Source of the DNA: Acholeplasmataceae bacterium UBA2284
Lineage (GTDB): Bacteria > Bacillota_I > Bacilli_A > Acholeplasmatales > Acholeplasmataceae
Direction of reading: 5' to 3'
DNA: 9,155 nucleotides
Assembly: GCA_002345705.1 (NCBI GenBank)
Contig: DDWO01000025.1
Span: forward strand, 1 to 9,155
In this document: piece after piece, positions 1 to 5,106 of the stretch
How the letters are laid out: every line of letters begins with the position of its first letter
Position numbering within the stretch: the first letter of the stretch is position 1
Notes under the pieces: model-generated
Database searches by the model: none
What the model was told of the DNA's origin: nothing
What the model saw: only the letters and a program-made list of their open reading frames with translations
Made by a program: the position numbers and the translations under genes

Positions 1-1
1 C

Positions 2-21
2 TTCATAAGTATTCTTATGAA
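2..21. promoter_or_regulatory. 20-bp perfect palindrome, candidate operator upstream of uxaC
   Basis: Two 8-base arms, TTCATAAG at 2-9 and CTTATGAA at 14-21, are exact reverse complements around a 4-base centre. A further TTCATAA half-site occurs at 52-58, between the -35 and -10 boxes of the uxaC promoter. There is no T-run after the palindrome in the + direction, so a terminator is unlikely, and a protein-binding site is the better reading. The regulator is not identifiable from the sequence. Confidence 0.45.
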
Positions 22-31
22 AGCGCTCTTA
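18..31 (+). promoter_or_regulatory. cre-like / LacI-family operator candidate
   Basis: The sequence TGAAAGCGCTCTTA fits the catabolite-responsive element consensus TGWAARCGYTWNCW at 12 of 14 positions and holds the core AGCGCT (22-27). It lies about 10 bp upstream of the -35 box of the uxaC promoter. A CcpA-type or other LacI-family sugar regulator is plausible for a uronate gene. It overlaps the right arm of the 2-21 palindrome, so the two may be one composite site. Binding in the upstream position could activate or repress; the sequence cannot decide. Confidence 0.45.
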
Positions 32-40
32 AAAAAAGTA

Positions 41-69
41 TTGACAACAGTTTCATAAAATGATAAAAT
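41..69 (+). promoter_or_regulatory. Strong sigma-A promoter for uxaC, extended -10
   Basis: A perfect -35 box TTGACA (41-46) is followed after exactly 17 bp by TAAAAT (64-69), a 5/6 match to TATAAT. A TG dinucleotide at 61-62, one base before the -10 box, makes an extended -10 element. Transcription should begin near base 76, giving a leader of about 174 nt before uxaC. The candidate operators at 2-31 and the half-site at 52-58 sit on and just upstream of it, which suggests a strong but regulated promoter. Confidence 0.8.
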
Positions 70-75
70 TAAGGT

Positions 76-249
76 AGTAATAAACACTGTCCGTATATAT
101 AGACGGTTTAATCAAATAAGGGAACAAAAAGCATAAACATCAAGAGTTTCAAGTGGTTTTAATTTGAATTGACTAAATTATTAGAGAAGAATTAAAGTCA
201 AAATAATGAACTTGAAGCTTTTTTATATGTAAAAATTAAGGAGAAATAA
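76..249 (+). other. Long 5' leader of uxaC
   Basis: The expected transcript has about 174 untranslated nucleotides. It contains an inverted repeat CCGT/ACGG at 91-94 and 103-106, and an AU-rich hairpin with arms TTGACT (169-174) and AGTCAA (196-201) that can extend inward by four more pairs. A run of six T lies at 219-224, about 18 bases after that hairpin, too far for a normal terminator. I recognise no riboswitch class. The Shine-Dalgarno sequence AAGGAG (238-243) stands six bases before the uxaC ATG. Confidence 0.4.
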
Positions 250-1644
250 ATGAAATCCTTCATCCATGATGACTTTCTACTCCAAAGTGAAGTCGCAAAA
301 AAACTTTATCACGATCATGCAAAACAAATGCCAATTATTGACTATCATTGCCATCTTGATCCAAAGGAAATTTATGAGGATAAAAAATTCAATAATTTAT
401 TTGATGCCTGGCTATCTGGAGATCACTACAAATGGCGTTTAATGCGTGCAAATGGTATTACTGAGGATTATATCACTGGAAACAAGCCAGACTTTGAGAA
501 GTTTATGAAATGGGCAGAGGTTGTTCCTCATTTGGTTGGCAACCCACTTTATCATTGGACACACTTCGAGCTTAAAAGATTTTTTAATGTAGATAAGCTA
601 TTAAGTCCTAAAACAGCAGAAGCTATTTATGAAGAAGTGAATCTAAAATTAGAAACGTTAACGGCAAGAAAATTAATTGAAATGAGCAATGTTGATGTCA
701 TCTGTACAACTGATGATCCAACAGATACACTAGAGTGGCATGAAAAGCTAGAAAATGATCCAACCTTTAAAACCAAGGTACTTCCAGCATTTAGACCAGA
801 TAAGGCAATCAATATTGAACTATCATGGTTTCAAGAATGGGTTCTTAAATTAAGTAAGGTTGTTGGATATTCCCTATCAAACCTAGAATTATTTAAAAAA
901 GCTATAACTGAACGTATTGATTTCTTCCATGAAAGAGGATGCCTATTATCTGATCACGCATTAGATGTCGTGATGTATGAAAAAGCAACCCCTGAAGAGG
1001 TTGCAGCTATTTATGAAAAGGCAATTCAGCATGAAGAATTATCAACTCGAGAAATTCGCAAGTATAAAGGATATATGCTAGTCTTCCTTGGTGCTGAGTA
1101 TAACAAGCGTGGTTGGGTTCAACAATACCATATTGGAGCTCTTAGAAATCTTTCAGAGCGTATGTTAAAGAATTTAGGACCTGATACAGGATTTGATGGC
1201 ATTAATGATGGCTTAATCGCTAGACCATTATCACATCTACTAGATGCATTAGATTCAACAGGTGAACTTCCTAAAACAGTACTTTATACCTTGAATCCAA
1301 GAGATTTTGAGGTAGCTATCACAATGATGGCAGCATTTCAAGGTGGTGGAATTCCAGGAAAGATTCAATTCGGATCTGCTTGGTGGTTCTTAGATACCAT
1401 CGATGGAATGACAAAACAAATTAAAGCTTTAGGAAATAATGGTTTACTATCAAAATTTGTTGGAATGCTTACCGATTCAAGAAGTTTTCTATCCTATCCA
1501 AGACATGAATATTTTAGAAGACTATTATGTAATATTATTGGTGAACAAGTGACACTCGGATATTACCCAGAAGATTATGAACTACTCGGAAAAATGGTTG
1601 AAAATATATCTTACACAAACGCTAAAACATATTTCAACTTTTAA
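250..1644 (+). CDS. uxaC: Uronate isomerase (glucuronate/galacturonate isomerase)
   Basis: Cytoplasmic enzyme (EC 5.3.1.12) that converts D-glucuronate to D-fructuronate and D-galacturonate to D-tagaturonate, the first step of intracellular uronate breakdown. The 464-residue protein has the normal family length and hallmark segments in order: DYHCHLDP with metal-binding-type His33 and His35, the GDHYKWR segment near 57-63, ICTTDDPTD at 151-159, PAFRPDKA near 180, KIQFGSAWWF, and the C-terminal TDSRSFLSYPRHEYFRR signature. It belongs to the amidohydrolase-fold superfamily. The ATG start is fixed by AAGGAG six bases upstream. It appears monocistronic here, behind its own strong promoter, and meets the pectinesterase tail to tail. 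The pairing with a pectinesterase suggests galacturonate from pectin as the relevant substrate. No truncation or odd residues were seen. Confidence 0.97.
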   Translation: MKSFIHDDFLLQSEVAKKLYHDHAKQMPIIDYHCHLDPKEIYEDKKFNNLFDAWLSGDHYKWRLMRANGITEDYITGNKPDFEKFMKWAEVVPHLVGNPLYHWTHFELKRFFNVDKLLSPKTAEAIYEEVNLKLETLTARKLIEMSNVDVICTTDDPTDTLEWHEKLENDPTFKTKVLPAFRPDKAINIELSWFQEWVLKLSKVVGYSLSNLELFKKAITERIDFFHERGCLLSDHALDVVMYEKATPEEVAAIYEKAIQHEELSTREIRKYKGYMLVFLGAEYNKRGWVQQYHIGALRNLSERMLKNLGPDTGFDGINDGLIARPLSHLLDALDSTGELPKTVLYTLNPRDFEVAITMMAAFQGGGIPGKIQFGSAWWFLDTIDGMTKQIKALGNNGLLSKFVGMLTDSRSFLSYPRHEYFRRLLCNIIGEQVTLGYYPEDYELLGKMVENISYTNAKTYFNF

Positions 1645-1645
1645 T

Positions 1646-2539
1646 TCATTTGATGGAGCAGTTAAATTGTGCCAAACAATAGTTATTTAACTGCTCCACC
1701 TCCTCTATTTGAAGTTCTTTCGATAATAGAGAAGGTATGTAAGGATATTCAAAGAATCTAAGATTTGATTTGTCCCATGCATCATATCGCTGGCTAGAAA
1801 ATAAACCTTCAAATTCGCAATGGATGAAATAAGTAGAACCGAATTCTCGCCAAGGTCTAGCTAATATAACTGGTTCTGAACTTCGATTGATAATTCTTGA
1901 ATGACTGAATATGATACCATATTGAAATTCCTCATAGGTTGAGGGTGCAGCTATAAATCCTTTACCGATAGAAACAATTACACATTGATTGAAAAGTGCT
2001 GTTCCACTTCCAAATATATAATCTACATCACCCTCTACATAACATTTTTCAAAATAATGATGTAAATGATTGGTAAGTCTTTCCTCAATAGGTAGAAACT
2101 GATCATATCGAATGGTTAAATCAACAGGTAATGGACCTAAAAAGATAGTATCTTGATGACCAAGTAATTTGCAGTTAACAACTCTTGTATGATTCCCATA
2201 TAATGTAAGCGCTACGGCCTGACCAATGGTTAAACCAGACCCTGATTCATTTTGAATTGTTAGATTTTCTAATAAGACATGATCACCTAGAATCATCACA
2301 GTAGATGTCCTAAATGTATTGTATAAAAGACCATCCTTATGCATCTTATATGAATAATCACTAAAGGTAATGATGGTTTCACCAGCTTTTGAACCAATGA
2401 GTTTCAGATGATTATGCTTTAAACGCAGCTTCTGGGTATATGTACCTGATGCCAAGAAAACAGTAATTTCTTCGTTTAAAGGATAACCATCCAGTATTTC
2501 TTGAATGTTATCCTGTGGTTTTAGTTTGATAGAAATCAT
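1646..2539 (-). CDS. Pectinesterase (pectin methylesterase, CE8-type), apparently cytoplasmic
   Basis: Hydrolyses methyl esters of galacturonate residues in pectin or its oligosaccharides (EC 3.1.1.11), releasing methanol. The 297-residue right-handed beta-helix protein shows the family signatures: GQAVAL with Gln107, GHQDTIF with Gln129 and Asp130, DVDYIFG with Asp173, and ARPW with Arg228 and Trp230, which match the catalytic Asp pair, Arg and Gln residues of known pectinesterases. I place the start at the ATG at 2539-2537, because AGGAG lies 8 bases upstream; an upstream in-frame TTG (2557) would put that Shine-Dalgarno inside the gene. The N-terminus MISIKLKPQDN has no signal peptide, so the enzyme should act inside the cell on imported oligosaccharides. 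It ends in TGA, one base from the uxaC stop. It is transcribed divergently from the ABC transporter operon. Confidence 0.93.
   Translation of the reverse strand: MISIKLKPQDNIQEILDGYPLNEEITVFLASGTYTQKLRLKHNHLKLIGSKAGETIITFSDYSYKMHKDGLLYNTFRTSTVMILGDHVLLENLTIQNESGSGLTIGQAVALTLYGNHTRVVNCKLLGHQDTIFLGPLPVDLTIRYDQFLPIEERLTNHLHHYFEKCYVEGDVDYIFGSGTALFNQCVIVSIGKGFIAAPSTYEEFQYGIIFSHSRIINRSSEPVILARPWREFGSTYFIHCEFEGLFSSQRYDAWDKSNLRFFEYPYIPSLLSKELQIEEVEQLNNYCLAQFNCSIK
1654..1698. terminator. 14-bp hairpin at the convergent uxaC/pectinesterase junction
   Basis: Arms 1654-1667 and 1685-1698 pair perfectly over 14 bp (core GGAGCAGTTAAA with TTTAACTGCTCC) around a 17-base loop. The structure begins 10 bases after the uxaC stop and lies entirely inside the last codons of the pectinesterase on the other strand. 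It is placed as a bidirectional terminator would be, but neither side has a clear T-run; the + side continues CCTCCTCTATTT. It could be an atypical terminator or an mRNA 3'-end stabiliser. Confidence 0.55.
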
Positions 2540-2562
2540 AATGGAAGCTCCTTTCAAGTCTA

Positions 2563-2579
2563 CCTATATTATATAGAGG
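2563..2579. promoter_or_regulatory. Palindrome over the pectinesterase -10 box, candidate operator
   Basis: Bases 2564-2576 read CTATAT-T-ATATAG, perfect 6-base arms around one central base, flanked by C and G residues (CC...AGAGG). It covers the -10 element of the leftward promoter and touches the Shine-Dalgarno of the rightward gene, so a bound protein could block both. It resembles the leader palindrome at 91-106. AT-rich palindromes arise easily by chance, so this is tentative. Confidence 0.35.
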
Positions 2580-2596
2580 AGTTGTTAGTTTGACAA
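2568..2596 (-). promoter_or_regulatory. Sigma-A promoter of the pectinesterase gene
   Basis: Read on the minus strand, TTGTCA (2596-2591, 5/6 to consensus) is followed after 17 bp by a perfect TATAAT (2573-2568). Transcription would start near 2561, leaving a leader of about 20 nt before the ATG at 2539. The -35 box overlaps the TTG start codon of the divergent membrane-protein gene, and the -10 box lies just upstream of that gene's Shine-Dalgarno sequence, so the two genes share a very compact control region. Confidence 0.72.
2575..2581 (+). promoter_or_regulatory. Ribosome binding site selecting a TTG start
   Basis: AGAGGAG lies 8 bases before the TTG at 2590-2592, an ideal spacing. The next in-frame ATG (2608) is preceded only by A/T-rich sequence with no Shine-Dalgarno, so the TTG is the better start. 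A weak start codon may hold down expression of this membrane protein. Confidence 0.7.
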
Positions 2597-3165
2597 TTAA
2601 AAAATTTATGACATTTGATTTACTCGTCCTAACACTTCTAGCAGTTCTAGTAGACGTGATTGGATACTTTGCAAGTCTTTCTGACTTAGTCTTCTTATAT
2701 GTGAGTCTATCAATACCTGTAATACTTATCGCCTATATTAGATGGGGATACAAGGCACTTGTGATTAATTTAGTAATCATTATCCTTCATCTCATTCTTT
2801 ATAGAGGAATTCAAGTGCTACCGATGATTGTATACCTAATTAGCCTAGCATCAATCTCTGTATCTATGATTTGGTTTAAGCTAGTCAAAAAAAATTGTAT
2901 TAAGGATGAAGTCTTACTCATCACATTATATTTTTTAACAGCGTATACCACACTCTTTCTATTACAAGCATTCGCACAATATTTAGAGGGTGGAGAAATT
3001 CAATGGATTACCTTACTGATTAGACATAGCGTGAATATTATATTAGGTTGGGTAATACTAGTCATCGCATCCAAGCAACAGGATTTAATGGTTGATATGC
3101 ATTCTTATTTACTTAAGCAAATTGAAGAAAGAAAAAAAGAGGGAAAGTACGATTATGACAAATAA
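2590..3165 (+). CDS. Polytopic membrane protein of unknown function, first gene of the transporter operon
   Basis: I do not recognise this 191-residue protein by name. It is strongly hydrophobic, with about five or six predicted membrane segments (roughly residues 9-29, 33-51, 54-71, 76-96, 107-127 and 140-160), and ends in a charged cytoplasmic tail rich in Lys and Glu. Its general build (a short basic N-terminus, then a segment with IRWGYKALVINL after the second helix) is reminiscent of substrate-binding S components of ECF transporters, but this is only an impression. It starts with TTG behind AGAGGAG. Its last 11 bases overlap the start of the first ABC permease, so the two are probably translationally coupled and made together. 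I found no convincing rightward promoter directly upstream. Confidence 0.8.
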   Translation: MTIKKFMTFDLLVLTLLAVLVDVIGYFASLSDLVFLYVSLSIPVILIAYIRWGYKALVINLVIIILHLILYRGIQVLPMIVYLISLASISVSMIWFKLVKKNCIKDEVLLITLYFLTAYTTLFLLQAFAQYLEGGEIQWITLLIRHSVNIILGWVILVIASKQQDLMVDMHSYLLKQIEERKKEGKYDYDK

Positions 3166-4198
3166 ATTCAATCGTGATCTAGAAAACTTAACAATTGAAC
3201 AAATAGAACACGAGCAATTTTTGGAAGAAATTGAACGTACAAAATGGCATCGCTACTGGCAGTCAATCAAAAAGGATTGGCCACTTTATGCAATGCTTAT
3301 TCCAGTATTACTTTATTTCTTCATTTTTAGATACATGCCAATCTATGGAATCTTAGCAGCATTTAAGGATCAAAGAGTGTTAACCGTCTCAATTGGAAAT
3401 AGTCCATATGCTGGATTCTATGCATTTAGATCGTTAGTATCTGGGGATTACGCACCAATGTTTTGGCAGGCATTTAGAAATACGTTCGCGATTTCAATGT
3501 ATGGATTAATCTTCGGATTCCCAGTTCCAATTATCCTAGCTTTATTCTTTAGTGAAATCAAGAGTGATGTTTACCGCTCCACTGTGCAAATATTATCATA
3601 TTTACCTAAGTTTATTTCTACGGTTGTTATTACATCTGTTATTACGTTAATGCTTTACGGAGGTAACGCTCCTCACCAAGCACCTGGCGTACTTGCATCA
3701 TTTCTTACCAATTTAGGCATGGTTCCTGAGGGAACAAGAATTATGCTCAATCCTCAGTACTTTAGATCTGTATATATCATCTCAGGTATATGGGAGGGTG
3801 CAGGATATGGTTCGATCGTATATTTTGCGGCTGTTATGTCAATTAGTCCAACTAATTTTGAAGCTGCAAGAATTGATGGAGCATCCAAATTATCTCAAAT
3901 TCGTTATGTAACTCTACCAGGTATGGCACCAACATTAACAATTATGTTAATCCTTCGTATCGGTGAAATCTTAACCGTTGGCTATGAGAAGGTTATCTTA
4001 CTTTATAATGTTCAGACCTATTCGACCGCAGATGTTATCTCAACATTTGTTGCGAGAACAGGTGGCTTGATGGATCCGACAGGTAGCGTCTTAAATGTTG
4101 CTGCATCCGCGGATTTGTTTAACTCGATTATTGCTATGTTCTTAGTCTTAGGTGCTAATTTCATCAGTCGTCGTGTTTCTGACACATCGTTGTTCTAA
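3155..4198 (+). CDS. Sugar ABC transporter permease, LplB-like (CUT1)
   Basis: One of two membrane subunits forming the channel of an oligosaccharide importer. The segment DWPLYAMLIPVLLYFFIF followed by RYMPIYGILAAFKD (about 41-72) is characteristic of LplB-type permeases. The EAA loop that contacts the ATPase is at 236-255 (EAARIDGA ... YVTLP). About six membrane helices are expected. I start it at ATG 3155 (347 residues): this gives the 11-base overlap with the preceding gene, a GAGGG about 11 bases upstream, and the conserved N-terminal region; a longer in-frame extension to 3092 would lie inside the upstream gene. Residues 1-40 form an acidic, probably helical cytoplasmic extension that seems somewhat longer than usual. 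Its partner is the next permease. Confidence 0.93.
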   Translation: MTNKFNRDLENLTIEQIEHEQFLEEIERTKWHRYWQSIKKDWPLYAMLIPVLLYFFIFRYMPIYGILAAFKDQRVLTVSIGNSPYAGFYAFRSLVSGDYAPMFWQAFRNTFAISMYGLIFGFPVPIILALFFSEIKSDVYRSTVQILSYLPKFISTVVITSVITLMLYGGNAPHQAPGVLASFLTNLGMVPEGTRIMLNPQYFRSVYIISGIWEGAGYGSIVYFAAVMSISPTNFEAARIDGASKLSQIRYVTLPGMAPTLTIMLILRIGEILTVGYEKVILLYNVQTYSTADVISTFVARTGGLMDPTGSVLNVAASADLFNSIIAMFLVLGANFISRRVSDTSLF

Positions 4199-4209
4199 GG
4201 GGTGAGAAA

Positions 4210-5073
4210 ATGAAGAGACTAGACCGATCAGAATTAATATTTAAGATTATTGCATATTCATTTGCTACCCTGTTTGCCCTTGCTGCATTATATCCATTTA
4301 TCTATACGATATCAGCAGCAGTATCTGGTAAACTCGCATTCTCAAGAGGTGATGTTGTCTTCCTTCCAGTGGATTTTCAATTGGATGCGATGATTGCAGT
4401 CATTTCAGATAAGGGGTTTTGGATAGCTTATACAAACACACTATTCTATACCTTCTTTGGAACGATCTTCTCGATGGCTTTATCAATAGCTGCAGCCTAT
4501 GCACTATCTAAGGATAGACTTGTATTTAGAAGACAGATTAACTTTATTATTGTATTTACAATGTGGTTTTCTGCAGGGTTAATCCCAACCTTCTTAAATT
4601 ACAAAATGTTTGGAGTCGATTTTAGATGGGGTATCATTTGGGGATTTGGAGTTCAGGCATTTAATGTGATCTTGCTTAGAAACTATTTCTCAGGGGTATC
4701 TAAGGAAATCGAAGAAGCAGCGATTGTCGATGGTGCAAATGAGTTTCAGGTGTTAACCAATGTCTATCTACCGATGTCAAAGTCAGCGTTAGCTACTGTA
4801 ACACTATTCTATGCACTCTCTAGATGGAACGGGTATTTCTGGAATCTAATTCTTGTAAATAATGGATTAGAGCATCCACTTCAGGTTTATTTAAGAAAGT
4901 ATTTAACAGAGTTTTTAAACGATGAAAATGCATCGATTACAAACTTGCCTTACTCGCCTTACAGTTACATGTATGCGATGATCATTATGTCTATTATCCC
5001 TATAATCATTGTTTATCCTTATTTGCAGAAGTATTTTGCTAGAGGAGTCAATGTCGGTGGGGTTAAGGAATAA
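4210..5073 (+). CDS. Sugar ABC transporter permease, YtcP/MalG-like (CUT1)
   Basis: Second channel subunit of the importer. The 287-residue protein has the normal length of this family and about six membrane helices, starting with residues 13-36. The EAA loop is at 168-188 (EEAAIVDGA ... VYLP), with the conserved Gly175, and is followed by the typical SRWNGYFWNLILV segment. The Shine-Dalgarno AAGGGGTGA (4197-4205) overlaps the stop codon of the upstream permease, which fits coupled, balanced synthesis of the two subunits. The pairing with an LplB-type permease and a large lipoprotein binding protein is typical of Firmicute transporters for complex oligosaccharides, including pectin or rhamnogalacturonan fragments. 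Substrate cannot be read from the permease itself. Confidence 0.94.
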   Translation: MKRLDRSELIFKIIAYSFATLFALAALYPFIYTISAAVSGKLAFSRGDVVFLPVDFQLDAMIAVISDKGFWIAYTNTLFYTFFGTIFSMALSIAAAYALSKDRLVFRRQINFIIVFTMWFSAGLIPTFLNYKMFGVDFRWGIIWGFGVQAFNVILLRNYFSGVSKEIEEAAIVDGANEFQVLTNVYLPMSKSALATVTLFYALSRWNGYFWNLILVNNGLEHPLQVYLRKYLTEFLNDENASITNLPYSPYSYMYAMIIMSIIPIIIVYPYLQKYFARGVNVGGVKE

Positions 5074-5105
5074 AAAGAAGAAAGAAAAAACGGAGGAAAG
5101 AAAAG
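5072..5105 (+). promoter_or_regulatory. Homopurine spacer with strong ribosome binding site
   Basis: The gap between the second permease and the binding protein is all purine apart from one C (5091), and includes GGAGG (5092-5096) 10 bases before the ATG at 5107. Such a stretch cannot fold on itself and would favour heavy ribosome loading, which fits a binding protein needed in excess over the permeases. Confidence 0.55.
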
Positions 5106-5106
5106 T

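Noticed and set aside
206..232. Eight-codon upstream ORF in the uxaC leader (MNLKLFYM)
   Set aside because: No Shine-Dalgarno before its ATG; such short frames are expected by chance in AT-rich leaders.
627..812. Minus-strand open frame of 61 codons
   Set aside because: Lies wholly inside uxaC on the opposite strand; no Shine-Dalgarno and low-complexity Ser/Val content typical of an antisense shadow.
2540..2557. Upstream TTG start giving the pectinesterase six more residues
   Set aside because: The AGGAG motif would then fall inside the gene and no ribosome site precedes the TTG; the ATG at 2539 has ideal spacing.
2590..2595. Perfect TTGACA on the plus strand at the TTG start codon as a rightward -35 box
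   Set aside because: No acceptable -10 box stands 16-18 bases downstream, and it would start transcription inside the gene.
3092..3154. N-terminal extension of the first permease to an ATG at 3092
   Set aside because: It would overlap most of the upstream gene's C-terminus, is not conserved-looking, and lacks a ribosome site.
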